A stretch of 64,000 nucleotides of DNA, taken from assembly GCF_905373215.1 (NCBI RefSeq), contig NZ_CAJPRT010000007.1, forward strand, positions 1-64,000, given 5' to 3'. The notes below the pieces were generated by a model. It ran no database searches. It had not been told where the DNA came from and saw only the letters and a program-made list of their open reading frames with translations. This DNA comes from an uncultured Campylobacter sp. (lineage in GTDB: Bacteria; Campylobacterota; Campylobacteria; Campylobacterales; Campylobacteraceae). The translations under genes were made by a program, and so were the position numbers. Positions 1 to 8,810 of this stretch are shown piece after piece (within the stretch, counting starts at the first letter, position 1; each line of letters begins with the position of its first letter).

Positions 1-187
1 GGTTAGGGGATTTTAAGGGGGAAGGGGAGCACCTCGCAATTCAAGCCCCTTCCCGCCTCAAGAGAAACAGAAATCGCGGTATAAATTTCACAAGTTGTGG
101 ATTCAGTGATAAAATTTTATTTTGTAAATTTCTACAAGATTTTATGGATATAGCTTAGCGTCTGTGTGTTTTATGCATGATGCTCTC

Positions 188-230
188 GTAAGGGGGGCGG
201 CGCTCAGAGTTAGCGGGGCGCCCCCCTTAC
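188..230. repeat. Perfect 12-bp inverted repeat around a 19-nt loop
   Basis: GTAAGGGGGGCG at 188-199 is exactly complementary to CGCCCCCCTTAC at 219-230. No T-tract follows in either direction, so it does not look like an ordinary terminator. It lies inside the larger inverted-repeat block at 1-528. Confidence 0.6.
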
Positions 231-254
231 CAACCCCCACCCGCGCAACGCTAG

Positions 255-287
255 CGGTGCGAGCCTTGCGGCTCGCGTTAAATTCTT
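255..287. repeat. Small hairpin repeat, copy 1 (copy 2 at 543-570)
   Basis: The hairpin GCGAGCC-TTGC-GGCTCGC (259-276) is followed by a CGTTAAATT word. A second hairpin, GCGGAC-TAC-GTCCGC (546-560), sits in the same setting: GGTGCG at its 5' side and CGTTAAATT at its 3' side. The stems differ but pairing is kept in both. This suggests a dispersed hairpin repeat rather than chance similarity. Confidence 0.45.
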
Positions 288-685
288 TCTATTGCGGCTA
301 CGCTACATGGAATTCCGTAGCGGTAAATTTTTAAAATTTAAAAATTCCAAAATTTTACTACGTAGAATTCTGCCTCTAGAATTTAGGCTGTGGCGGCGTT
401 TTCTCTTAAGGGGAAGGGGCGCTACTTACTCTGCTTCGCTGCGCTCGCAAGAAACGCCGCAGGCTAAGCCTTGCGTCGCTACGCTCGTTTTGCGAGGCGC
501 TCCTCTTTCCCTTTAAAATCCCCTAACCCCTGGCACGCTCAAGGTGCGGACTACGTCCGCGTTAAATTTTATAATCGTGGCTCGCTTCTTTAAAATTTCT
601 TGCCACAAAATCGCAAAATTTTAATTGCACTACAAATCGGCGCTGTATTTTGCTAAAATACCGATAAAATTTTAAAGGATGAAAT

Positions 686-1399
686 TTGGAAAATTTTGCT
701 TTTCTTCTAAATTTAGTGATATTTTGCATCTTGGTTTTTATGTTTTTTAAGATGCGCAAAAGCGGCGAGCAAGCGAGCAAGCCGCAGATCGCCACCGATA
801 TCACGCGGCTTAAAAGTATCGGCGAGCTGAGCGTTTTTAAAATTTACTCCAAAGAGATCGTCACGCGCAAGCAAAACGTAGGCAGCGGGCTACTGGGCTC
901 GCTCGTCTCGCCGCTGATGACGAAAAAGCAGATCGCCATCATCTTCGAGTTTGAGATCGAGTTCGTTTACGACCTGCTAAGCCCCGAGTTTGCGATACTG
1001 CCGCAGGGCGAGGATCGCTACGAGATCAAGATGCCGCCGTGCAAATACAAATACTCGATCAAAGATATGAAAATTTATGACGAGAAAAACGCCAAGCTGC
1101 TGCCGTTTCTGCTGCCCGATTCGCTAAACGGGCTGTTCGGCGCGAGCTTTGACGAGAGCGATAAAAATCGCCTCATCGACGACGCCAAGGACGAGGTCAA
1201 GCAGCTCTCGCTAAAAATCATCAACGATCTTGGCGGCAAGATCCACAAATCCGCGACCGACACGCTGGAGGCGATCGCCAAGAGCTTCGGCGCGAAGGAG
1301 GTCGGATTTATCTTCCAGGACAAGGCGCTTCAAACGATCGACATAAACTCAAACGAGATCGCAATCGATAAGTCGCTAAAATCGCAGATCGAGAAGTAG
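686..1399 (+). CDS. DUF4230-like membrane-anchored protein
   Basis: The protein is 237 residues long. One hydrophobic N-terminal segment (about residues 4-21) is followed by a soluble domain. The part around residues 40-65 (ITRLKSIGEL, then an aromatic/basic stretch) resembles the start of the DUF4230 family of small membrane-anchored proteins of unknown function; I recognise this by eye only. The start is TTG at 686 with AAAGGA five bases upstream. The stop directly abuts the ATG of the next gene, so the two are probably co-transcribed and translationally coupled. No biochemical role can be assigned. Confidence 0.7.
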   Translation: MENFAFLLNLVIFCILVFMFFKMRKSGEQASKPQIATDITRLKSIGELSVFKIYSKEIVTRKQNVGSGLLGSLVSPLMTKKQIAIIFEFEIEFVYDLLSPEFAILPQGEDRYEIKMPPCKYKYSIKDMKIYDEKNAKLLPFLLPDSLNGLFGASFDESDKNRLIDDAKDEVKQLSLKIINDLGGKIHKSATDTLEAIAKSFGAKEVGFIFQDKALQTIDINSNEIAIDKSLKSQIEK

Positions 1400-1870
1400 A
1401 TGGAGCTTTTTAAGGCGCTTTTTAAAATTTACTTTGCCCGCATACTCGCGTTTATGGATGCCTGTGCGAGAGCTTGGCAGAGGTTTTATGAGCCGATTAG
1501 GCTGCGCAAAGAGAAAAAACGCCTGCGCGCGAAGGGCTATTTTACCGAGGATGCGACGTGGGCGGAGTTTTTCGCGGATTTTAAATTTTGCAAATGCTTT
1601 ATCATCAAAAAAATCCTCTATCCAAACTTCTACGCGATCAAAAACTCCACTAAATGGGAGGCGGACTCAAAGCGGGCTAGCTTTACGGTAGGCTCGTTTG
1701 CATACGACGAGATCGCGTGGGTGTGGGTGCCGCGAGCCTTCGACGGCGGGCGGAAAAACGATCTGGAAAAGCTAAAAAATCTACTGCAAAAAATCCCCGC
1801 GCTGCGCTACGAGCAGAGCGATACGGGGATTAAAATTTTCGGCTACGAATGCGGCGAAGTGGCCTTATAA
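1400..1870 (+). CDS. Hypothetical basic protein
   Basis: This 156-residue protein is not recognised. The N-terminal 35 residues are rich in aromatic and basic residues (LFKIYFARIL, then clusters of Arg/Lys near residues 33-44), which could be an amphipathic or membrane-associating helix. The remainder looks soluble, with several Trp residues. The ATG begins on the base after the upstream stop codon, the tightest possible spacing, which argues for joint expression with the DUF4230-like gene. A frame-shifted ORF inside it (1434-1691) is a shadow. Confidence 0.6.
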   Translation: MELFKALFKIYFARILAFMDACARAWQRFYEPIRLRKEKKRLRAKGYFTEDATWAEFFADFKFCKCFIIKKILYPNFYAIKNSTKWEADSKRASFTVGSFAYDEIAWVWVPRAFDGGRKNDLEKLKNLLQKIPALRYEQSDTGIKIFGYECGEVAL

Positions 1871-2299
1871 TTGCATGAGGCATGACTTTAATCTGCAAAA
1901 AGCGCGATTTGCTGCAGTCTGCTAAAATAAGAAATTTAAGCTTGCTCTATAAAATGAGCCGGACAGAGGGGTTTTTAAATGTTAATTAGTTTAGTGATAT
2001 TTGCTTATTTTTACCACTTTCGCGATTTGAATTCGATCTTCTCCTAGGTAAATTTTAATCCTTACCTCCGTTCATATTACCTATCCATTCGGTACGATAA
2101 ATTCTTGGCGCAATAAATTCTTTAAATTTCATTCGTAGCGAAATGCAGATTAAAATGCCGTTTCGCCATAAATTTTAAAATTTAATGCAAAATTTTTATC
2201 CGCAGTTAAAATTTATCATTTTTTTGTCATTTTTTCTAATTATAATTCTTCGTATAGGACGTCTTTAAAAAAGCCGAGTTTTGGCAAAAAGGAGATAAA
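1871..2299 (+). promoter_or_regulatory. Spacer with probable dcuA promoter (-10 at 2241-2246)
   Basis: This 429-base AT-rich spacer contains no ORF worth calling. A TATAAT at 2241-2246, preceded by a T-rich stretch (2221-2238) as is usual for Campylobacter sigma-70 promoters, would start a transcript near 2253 and give a leader of about 47 bases. A strong ribosome-binding site (AAAAAGGAGATAAA) sits directly before the dcuA ATG. RAATTY words are frequent in the central part. Confidence 0.55.
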
Positions 2300-3601
2300 A
2301 TGCTGTATCTTGAAGTAGCGATCCTGCTTGGAAGTATCGCGCTAGCGGCGAAGCTAGGCGGTATCGGCGTGGGTATCGCTGGAGGCTTTGGGCTCACGAT
2401 CGTGGTTTTTGCGCTGGGACTAACCCCCGGCGAGATCCCAATCACCGTCATGCTTATCATCATGGCGATCATCTTGGCGCTTAGCGTAGTGCAAAAGGCA
2501 GGCGGCATTGACTATATGGTCAAGCTCGCCGGTATCGCGCTACGCAAGCATCCAAAATATATAAATTTCCTAGCCCCGTTAATTGCCTTTATCCTAACGG
2601 TCATCACGGGCACGGGCTATAGTTCTCTCTCGATTTTTAACATCATTCAAGAGGTCGCCAAACAAAACGGCGTGCGTCCCTCTCAGCCGCTAAGCTCGGC
2701 CGTCGTGGCATCGCAGCTCGGTATCACGGCTTCGCCGATCTCGGCGGCTACGGCGACAACCTTCGTATACGTCGAGCAGATGGGCGTTAGCTTTAGCTCT
2801 ATGCTTTGCGTTATCGTGCCCGCCGCGCTTTTTGGCGTACTCATCGCCGCGCTGGTTTCGAGTTTTCAGGGCTGTGAGCTAAAAGACGATCCGATCTATA
2901 TTGAACGCCTAAAACAAGGGCTCGTAAATTTGGGCGGCAAGCAGATGGACGAGGAGCAAACTAAGGGCGCTAAAATTTCCGTCTGGCTGTTTTTGGGCGG
3001 CGTCGCGTTTATCGTCGGTATGCTACTTTTTAAAAAGCAGATCGGACACAGCCTCGCCACGCGCGATCTTATCATTATCTCGATGTATTTCATTTCGGCG
3101 CTGATTATCTATTTTTCAAAGATAAATTTAAGCTCGATCAAAGAAACTCCGATCTTTAAAGACGGCGCGCAGTCGCTTATAGTGGTCCTTGGTATCGTAT
3201 GGCTGAGCGCGACGATTTTGGGCGCTCACACCGAGGAGATTAAGACTTTTTCGAGCACGATTTTAAAAGAATACCCGGGATTTTTAGCCGTGATATTTTT
3301 TATCGCTAGCTCCATGCTCTTTTCGCAGGGCGCGACGGCGGCACTTTTGGTACCTTTAGCTGTGCAGCTAAACGTGGATGCGCAGACGATACTGGCTAGC
3401 TTCGTCGCGGCAAGCGCGCTGTATATCACGAATATCTATCCGACCACGGCTTTTGCGATCGCGATAGACGATACGGGCTCGTATATGGATAAAAAATGGA
3501 ACGGCTCGTTTATCGTAAATCATCCGTTTTTCTTACCGGGTTTGCTTGGGATTTGCGCGGCGGTGCCGTTTGGCTTTTTACTTGCAAAAATTTTTGTATA
3601 A
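2300..3601 (+). CDS. dcuA: Anaerobic C4-dicarboxylate transporter (Dcu family)
   Basis: The 433-residue inner-membrane protein has the length of E. coli DcuA and reads like it throughout. Examples are the GLTPGEIPI-like segment near residue 40, the RKHPKYI..LAP block near 82-95, the ITASPISAA motif near 149-157, DDPIY near 198 and the C-terminal NHPFFLPG. Dcu carriers exchange fumarate, malate or aspartate for succinate during fumarate respiration. It lies 19 bases before the aspartase-like gene, the classical dcuA-aspA pairing: aspartate imported, deaminated to fumarate, succinate exported. The ATG start has an ideal AAGGAG site. Confidence 0.92.
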   Translation: MLYLEVAILLGSIALAAKLGGIGVGIAGGFGLTIVVFALGLTPGEIPITVMLIIMAIILALSVVQKAGGIDYMVKLAGIALRKHPKYINFLAPLIAFILTVITGTGYSSLSIFNIIQEVAKQNGVRPSQPLSSAVVASQLGITASPISAATATTFVYVEQMGVSFSSMLCVIVPAALFGVLIAALVSSFQGCELKDDPIYIERLKQGLVNLGGKQMDEEQTKGAKISVWLFLGGVAFIVGMLLFKKQIGHSLATRDLIIISMYFISALIIYFSKINLSSIKETPIFKDGAQSLIVVLGIVWLSATILGAHTEEIKTFSSTILKEYPGFLAVIFFIASSMLFSQGATAALLVPLAVQLNVDAQTILASFVAASALYITNIYPTTAFAIAIDDTGSYMDKKWNGSFIVNHPFFLPGLLGICAAVPFGFLLAKIFV

Positions 3602-3620
3602 TTCACATAAAGGATAAATC

Positions 3621-5042
3621 ATGAGAAAAGACAGCGATTTTTTAGGCGAAGTCGAGCTAGAAGATAGCGTGTATTACGGAGTGCAAACCCTACGAGCGAT
3701 GAGAAATTTCGCCGTTTCTGGCACTAGCCACTACGACGTAGATGGATATATACAAAGCATAGCCTTGGTTAAAAAGGCCGCAGCAATCGCAAATTTTAGA
3801 TGCGGCGCGCTTAGCGAAGAGGTCTGCAGCGCGATTTGCAAGGCGGCGGATGAAATCATCGCGGGAGGCTTGAGCGAAAATTTCCCCATAGACGCCTTCC
3901 AAGGCGGTGGCGGAACGTCCACGAACATGAACGCAAACGAGGTCATCGCGTGCCGCGCAAATGAAATTTTGACCGGTGCCAAAGGTTATGAGCGCGTGCA
4001 TCCGAATGATCACGTAAATATGGGCCAGTCTACCAACGACGTTATCCCCGCCGCGCTCAAAATCGCCGCGCGGGGCTATTTGCAAAATTTGCTAGCCGCA
4101 TTAGCGGGGCTTGAAAAATCTTTTGCCGCGTTGCAGAACAAATATCAAAACGCTATCAGGCTCGGCAGAACCTGCCTGCAAGACGCCGTACCGATGAGCT
4201 TCGGGCAGTATTTTAGCGGCTATGTATCTTTTACCAAAAGGGCTCAGGCTAGGGCGCGAAATTTGATGGATAGCTGCCTAGAATTGCCGCTTGGAGCTAC
4301 CGCCGTGGGCACTAGCCTTAGCGTAAAAGAAGGCTACCTGGATGCCGTTTATACGGCACTCGGCGAGATAACGGGCGCTAAATTTAAAAGAGAGGAAAAT
4401 TTCTTCGACGGACTGCAAAATGCCGATATTTACGTTGAAATTTCAGCCTTTTTCAAAAGCGTCGCCGTGTTTTTATCCAAGGTTGCGACCGATTTTAGGA
4501 TTTTATCCTCGGGACCGCGCGCGGGCATAAACGAGCTCGTACTTCCTAGCGTGCAGCCGGGAAGCTCGATAATGCCCGGCAAGGTAAATCCCGTCATTCC
4601 CGAGCTCGTCAATCAAATCGCTTACCAAGTTTGCGGCAACGACGTTGTGATCGGCATGAGTGTGGAGGGAGGGGAGCTTGATCTAAATGTCTGGGAGCCC
4701 GTCATCATCAAAAACCTCTCGGAGTCGCAAAAACTGCTTAAAAACGGTATCGCAATCTTTTGCGAAAAGTGCATCGACGGCGTGCTAATAAATGAAGAAA
4801 GATGCAAGGAATTCGCCGCCAACAGCACCGCACTAAGCACGATCATCTCCTCGATCTGCGGCTATAAAACGGCAACCAAGATCGCCCGACACGCCTACGA
4901 AAAGGGTGTTAGCGTTAAAACTGCGGCGATGGAACTAGGCGTGCTAAATCAGGCACAGGCGGATGAAATTTTAGACCCGTTTGCTATGACCGACCCTGCT
5001 TTAAGCGATGCTATCGTGAAAAAATTTAAAGGCAAAATTTAG
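3621..5042 (+). CDS. aspA: Aspartate ammonia-lyase
   Basis: The 473-residue enzyme belongs to the fumarase/aspartase superfamily and would cleave L-aspartate to fumarate and ammonia in the cytoplasm. Visible signatures are GGGGTSTNMNANE (95-107), HPNDHVN (127-133), the GQSTND motif (135-140) and the catalytic loop GSSIMPGKVNP (314-324). Compared with the aspartases of E. coli and C. jejuni that I remember, this copy differs around GQSTNDVIPAA and elsewhere, so it may be a divergent aspartase or a related C-N lyase. The ATG follows an AAAGGA site 19 bases after dcuA. The MmgE/PrpD gene comes next. Confidence 0.88.
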   Translation: MRKDSDFLGEVELEDSVYYGVQTLRAMRNFAVSGTSHYDVDGYIQSIALVKKAAAIANFRCGALSEEVCSAICKAADEIIAGGLSENFPIDAFQGGGGTSTNMNANEVIACRANEILTGAKGYERVHPNDHVNMGQSTNDVIPAALKIAARGYLQNLLAALAGLEKSFAALQNKYQNAIRLGRTCLQDAVPMSFGQYFSGYVSFTKRAQARARNLMDSCLELPLGATAVGTSLSVKEGYLDAVYTALGEITGAKFKREENFFDGLQNADIYVEISAFFKSVAVFLSKVATDFRILSSGPRAGINELVLPSVQPGSSIMPGKVNPVIPELVNQIAYQVCGNDVVIGMSVEGGELDLNVWEPVIIKNLSESQKLLKNGIAIFCEKCIDGVLINEERCKEFAANSTALSTIISSICGYKTATKIARHAYEKGVSVKTAAMELGVLNQAQADEILDPFAMTDPALSDAIVKKFKGKI

Positions 5043-5205
5043 CAAAGCGGTTCTATTTTATTGTGTCGCATGCGAAACAGGGCGCGCCAAACGCGACAAG
5101 AAACGAGCAGCACAATTTGGTGCGAAGCGTTTTTGGAGATAGTTAATGTGTGAATACGCGGCACGAAAAACAGCGCCGTAAATTTAAAAAAGGAGTTTAA
5201 ATTTG

Positions 5206-6639
5206 ATGCAAAAGAGTATCTTGGCGCGTGCGGCGGAGCTTGCTTGCGGGGTGAAATTTGAGGATTTGCCGCCAAAGCTCGTAGATTTAGCCAAAACTGC
5301 GCTCATAGACTACGCGGGCGTTTGCGTCGCGGGTAGTAGCGAGCCTAGCGCAAAGGCGGCGCTAAGATACTGCCTGCAAAACTCCGTCAAAAAAGAAGCA
5401 AGCGTGTTTGGCTCGGGCGAGACGGCGGACGCTAAATATGCCGCATTCGCCAACGCCGTGAGCGCTCACGCGCTGGACTTTGACGACGTTAGTTGGAGCA
5501 CGATCGGACACCCGACATGCGTCATCGCGCCCGTTTGTTTTGCGCTGTGTGAAAAGCTAAATTTGAGTGGTAAAAAGCTTATTTTGGCCTACTGCGCAGG
5601 CGTAGAGGTCATGCACGAGCTAGCGTGCCTTGCGATGCCTAGCGTTTCGCAAAACGGCTGGCATACGACTAGCGTGTTCGGGATTTTCGGCGCGGCGGTC
5701 GCGGGAGCGAAGCTGTTAAGCTTGGACGCAAAAACGCTAACTACCGCCCTGGCACTCGCCGTTTCAAGAGCAAGCGGAGTACGGGCAAATTTCGGCTCAT
5801 CTGCCAAGCACTATCATGCAGGCATGGCGGTTTTGGGCGGGCTGGACGCGCTAGAACTGGCGCTTTGCGGATTTAGCGCGAACGAATACGCCTTTGAAGC
5901 GGACGAGGGTTTTTTGCAAATTTACGGCGGTCCGGCGGCAAATTCGCAAAATTTTAACAGCTCAAATTTGACAAACGATGCCAAATTGCACGCAAATTTA
6001 GACCGCGGCAAATACCAAAATTGCGATTTAAATTTCGGCAAGCCATGGGATTTGTTGCAAAACGGGCTCGTATTTAAAAAATATCCAAGCTGTAGCGGCT
6101 CGCATCCGGCCATTGATCTAGCGCTTGATCTGAGGCAAGAACACGGCATTCGCGCCGCCGATATAAAATCCGTAAAAATAGGCTGTTCGCTCCTAGCGCC
6201 CAAGGAGCTAGTCTGCGATGTCCCCGCAAACGCCACGGAGGCGAAATTTTCGATGAAATTTGCCGTCGCCGTCGCGCTTTGCCGCGGTAAGGCTGGGCTG
6301 GTCGAATTTTCGGCCGAATGCGTAAACGATGCGGCAATTCGGAATCTAATGTACAAAATCAGCGTCCGCGTCGACGAGGAATTTGCAGCACTCGGATTTA
6401 TCGGCACGTCTCCCGCAAAAATCGAGATAGAGCTACTTAGCGGCGAGAAAATCATCGGCAAAAATATGCTCGCCAAAGGAAATCCGCAAAAGCCGCTCGG
6501 CGAGGCGGAATTTCGCGATAAATTTTACTCCTGCACGGCGAAAATAGCGCGGCGCGAGCGACTTTATGAACTGCTTTCTCACTTGGATGAGCTTTCAAAT
6601 TTAGGCGAGGTAGGCGAAATTTGCAAACAAGCTCGTTAA
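5206..6639 (+). CDS. MmgE/PrpD family protein
   Basis: This 477-residue protein has the MmgE/PrpD fold. The all-helical N-terminal part shows HALDFDD (near residue 88) and WSTIGHPTC, followed by KHYHAGMAV (near 201) and YPSCSGSHPAID (near 293). The family includes 2-methylcitrate dehydratase, cis-aconitate decarboxylase and iminodisuccinate epimerase, so substrate cannot be read from sequence. A low-complexity stretch at about 244-278, rich in Asn and carrying five in-phase RAATTY words, interrupts the middle. I chose ATG 5206 after AGGAG; an in-frame TTG at 5203 is equally spaced. It overlaps the next gene by 19 bases. Confidence 0.85.
   Translation: MQKSILARAAELACGVKFEDLPPKLVDLAKTALIDYAGVCVAGSSEPSAKAALRYCLQNSVKKEASVFGSGETADAKYAAFANAVSAHALDFDDVSWSTIGHPTCVIAPVCFALCEKLNLSGKKLILAYCAGVEVMHELACLAMPSVSQNGWHTTSVFGIFGAAVAGAKLLSLDAKTLTTALALAVSRASGVRANFGSSAKHYHAGMAVLGGLDALELALCGFSANEYAFEADEGFLQIYGGPAANSQNFNSSNLTNDAKLHANLDRGKYQNCDLNFGKPWDLLQNGLVFKKYPSCSGSHPAIDLALDLRQEHGIRAADIKSVKIGCSLLAPKELVCDVPANATEAKFSMKFAVAVALCRGKAGLVEFSAECVNDAAIRNLMYKISVRVDEEFAALGFIGTSPAKIEIELLSGEKIIGKNMLAKGNPQKPLGEAEFRDKFYSCTAKIARRERLYELLSHLDELSNLGEVGEICKQAR
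5932..6036 (+). repeat. In-frame RAATTY-rich insert in the MmgE/PrpD gene
   Basis: About 35 codons of Asn-rich low-complexity sequence. The five RAATTY hexamers I count here all fall in the phase xxR AAT TYx (Asn followed by Ser, Phe or Leu). Confidence 0.5.
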
Positions 6640-7280
6640 ACTTCGAAATCTTTGAAAATCTGCCCTACCGCGTCTACGTGCGCGACAAAAACGGCGTCAT
6701 CGTTTACGCTAACGCGCTTGCGGGCGAGTTTTTACGCCTTGAGATGAGCAAACTAGTCGGCAAACGTTACGACGAAATTTTTAAAGACGAGGAGTTTATC
6801 GCGCATCTACAAAGCGTGGACAGCGAGCTTTTTGCGCTAAAAAGCAAGGCCGTAACCGCAGTCAAAAGCTTTAATCGCTACTACAAAAAGCAGTCGGTTT
6901 TCAAGGTCGTGGACTTCATATACGTCGCCGGCGACGGGCGCAAATTTATCGTTACGTTTTTGATTGAGATCTTAGACGGTTACTCGCTTGCGCGCGGACA
7001 TTTTTTACCGGGGCTCGGACTTTACGACCCAAAAAGCATGACGATAAGCACCGAAACCGGCAGAGTGCGGCTAACCGATCTTGAAAACTCGCTATTTTTC
7101 CTACTTTACGAAAATCGCGGCTCGGTCGTGACCTATGAGGAAATTTTTCTTTCGCTTGATACCTACAACAAAATGAACCTCTTCTCGTTGCGCGCGCTAG
7201 TGAAAAGGATCAAGGCTAAAATCGGCGGAAACGTAGTCAAGAACGTCTCGAAAAAGGGATATATGCTCGATTTTAGATAG
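6621..7280 (+). CDS. PAS-domain one-component regulator with winged-helix DNA-binding domain
   Basis: The 219-residue protein has an N-terminal PAS sensor (about residues 8-115: LPYRVYVRDKNGVIVYAN, then KLVGKRYDEIF). Its C-terminal OmpR/PhoB-type winged helix (about 140-218) has RLTDLENSLFFLL, VTYEEIF and LRALVKRIKAKIG, ending in a KKGYML hairpin. No phospho-receiver or kinase domain is present, so it should sense a ligand or redox state directly. The start is TTG at 6621, inside the end of the MmgE/PrpD gene. Position last in a dcuA-aspA-PrpD run suggests it controls that operon; this is inference. Confidence 0.82.
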   Translation: MQTSSLNFEIFENLPYRVYVRDKNGVIVYANALAGEFLRLEMSKLVGKRYDEIFKDEEFIAHLQSVDSELFALKSKAVTAVKSFNRYYKKQSVFKVVDFIYVAGDGRKFIVTFLIEILDGYSLARGHFLPGLGLYDPKSMTISTETGRVRLTDLENSLFFLLYENRGSVVTYEEIFLSLDTYNKMNLFSLRALVKRIKAKIGGNVVKNVSKKGYMLDFR

Positions 7281-7484
7281 CGCTTTGCAAGCCGGAATTT
7301 ATGCTAAATTTGACGGTGGTATGAAATTTCAAAATACGTGAATTTCATCTTTGCAAGCGATGCGGCGCGAAATTTTAGCTCTGGCAATAGTCCGTGCAGA
7401 CTAAATTTAAGCCCTGTATGCTATGAGGAAAAATGCAGGCGCGAAATGCAGAGGTAAAATGCAGGAGAAATTTTATATCTCCGC

Positions 7485-8078
7485 TTAGCTCCATATATCT
7501 TTTGAGCCGGCGGAGCTTTTCATGCTAAGCCACGCAAGCAGCAGCACCGCGGGCGCCAAGGGCTTTAAGATTAAATTCGCTAGCGCCATATATTTTACGA
7601 CTTCGGCCGTTATGAGGACGGGAGCTAGCACTTGAAGCATGCCGTAGAGGATGTTTGCGCCGATGCTTGCGATTAGAATAGCGGCATATACGGCGAAAAG
7701 CCCGCATCCTGTGGCGGCGCGCAACTTAAAATTTATAACTATCCAAGCGATCGTAACCGCAAACACCAAAAACGGCTTAAATGCTAGCAATTGATCGTAA
7801 TAGGATTCGCCTAATACATAAACGGCTACGTAACCCAGCAGCACCAAAACCGCGATATTGTAGACGTATTTGAAGATAGTAAAGACCTGAGAGCCCGTGA
7901 TATTTTGAATGTTTGCAAGCGCGTAATGAAGGAATGTGAAGGCAAAGAGCCACGCCAAGAGCCGAGCGATTTTCGAATATACGGCATCGGCGTTTAGAAA
8001 ATACGTCGCGCCTGCGATCAATAGGCGTAGCGCGCCGAGCGTGTCCTGTAGCTTCGCTCTTTGAAAAGCTTTATTCAT
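7485..8078 (-). CDS. Hypothetical polytopic membrane protein
   Basis: This 197-residue protein is not recognised. After a short basic N-terminus it shows about five hydrophobic segments (roughly residues 37-57, 67-90, 97-117, 122-150 and 155-182), separated by short loops, with a charged tail at the C-terminus. It is monocistronic on the minus strand, between the PAS regulator and a spacer leading to the tRNA gene. A small transporter subunit or structural membrane protein are both possible. The ATG start has AAAGGGATATG-type spacing. Confidence 0.65.
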   Translation of the reverse strand: MNKAFQRAKLQDTLGALRLLIAGATYFLNADAVYSKIARLLAWLFAFTFLHYALANIQNITGSQVFTIFKYVYNIAVLVLLGYVAVYVLGESYYDQLLAFKPFLVFAVTIAWIVINFKLRAATGCGLFAVYAAILIASIGANILYGMLQVLAPVLITAEVVKYMALANLILKPLAPAVLLLAWLSMKSSAGSKDIWS

Positions 8079-8554
8079 ATCCCTTTAAATTTTAATGCGC
8101 GGTTCGCTACAACGCGGGCGCTGCTTCGATTATCGCCGCGCGGGCTTTAAATTTAGCCGCTGCGAATACTTTAATTTAGCGCCGCCGCCGCAAATGCTTC
8201 ATACTCGCCGCCATTGCAAATGCTTTAGCTTGGCGCGGTCGCTCGTGCAATATATTTTGAAAGGGGATTTTATGCAAATTTTGTTTAAAATGGATTTAAC
8301 TTTTTAAATTTAAAAGCGGCGGCATGGAATTTGTGTGTCGTCTAAAATTCAAACGCAGTGCAAAAGCGAATGGCGAAAATTTGTGTATAGTTTTGAATTT
8401 ATTCCGTCGTGTTAGAGTTAAAATAAAGTCGTTGACGCCTGAACTAGCATTTTACAGGAGTTATGAAATTTTATTTTACGTTATTTTTGCCGAAAATATA
8501 TAATTTAATCCAAAATTTATATACACTTCGCTATCATCTCATTTTTAATTTCGC
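8079..8554. other. Spacer upstream of tRNA-Glu
   Basis: No gene is supported. Bases 8100-8250 form a GC-rich, internally repetitive stretch in which AAATTTAG/AATGCTT and GCCGCCGC words recur. A TATAAT at 8499-8504 is the best candidate -10 element for the tRNA gene, which would give a 5' leader of about 45 bases. Confidence 0.4.
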
Positions 8555-8629
8555 GGCCCACTCGTCTAGTGGTTAGGACGCTGGCCTCTCACGCCGGTAA
8601 CAGGAGTTCAAATCTCCTGTGGGTCACCA
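8555..8629 (+). tRNA. tRNA-Glu (anticodon CTC)
   Basis: A complete cloverleaf can be drawn. The acceptor stem is GGCCCAC (8555-8561) with GTGGGTC (8619-8625). The anticodon stem is CTGGC/GCCGG with loop CTCTCAC, placing anticodon CTC at 8588-8590. The T arm is CAGGAG-TTCAAAT-CTCCTG. The discriminator is A and CCA is encoded (8627-8629). It reads GAG codons, which are common in this GC-rich window (for example in mnmG and argS). It stands alone, not in a tRNA cluster. Confidence 0.95.
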
Positions 8630-8810
8630 TTATGTTGCTTAAAATCAATTAAAATTTTCTAGCATTCGGCTGCCTACTCTTGAAATTTAAGACCTCATTT
8701 GATTTTGTAGTATTTTGGCTGAAATTTCATCATATTTTTTTATCTAGGCTAATTGCTCTAGAATTAAAGTCGCGCGAATTAAAATTTAGATCGAATTTTA
8801 AAATTCACGG

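Larger units (their letters stand above)
1..528. repeat. Gene-free block framed by a 39-bp imperfect inverted repeat
   Basis: Bases 1-39 and the reverse complement of 490-528 agree at 35 of 39 positions by eye; all four differences are A/G changes. Just inside, bases near 46-68 (a CCCCTTCCC run followed by AAGAGAAA) match the reverse complement of about 400-420, so the right arm carries about 64 extra bases. A perfect 12-bp inverted repeat (188-199 with 219-230) lies between the arms. No transposase or convincing reading frame is present. It could be a MITE-like non-autonomous element or a recombination relic; the left arm may extend beyond the window. Confidence 0.65.

Noticed and set aside
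292..516. Open frame of 74 codons in the 5' block
   Set aside because: It lies inside the inverted-repeat block, its composition follows the repeats, and it has no ribosome site or recognisable domain.
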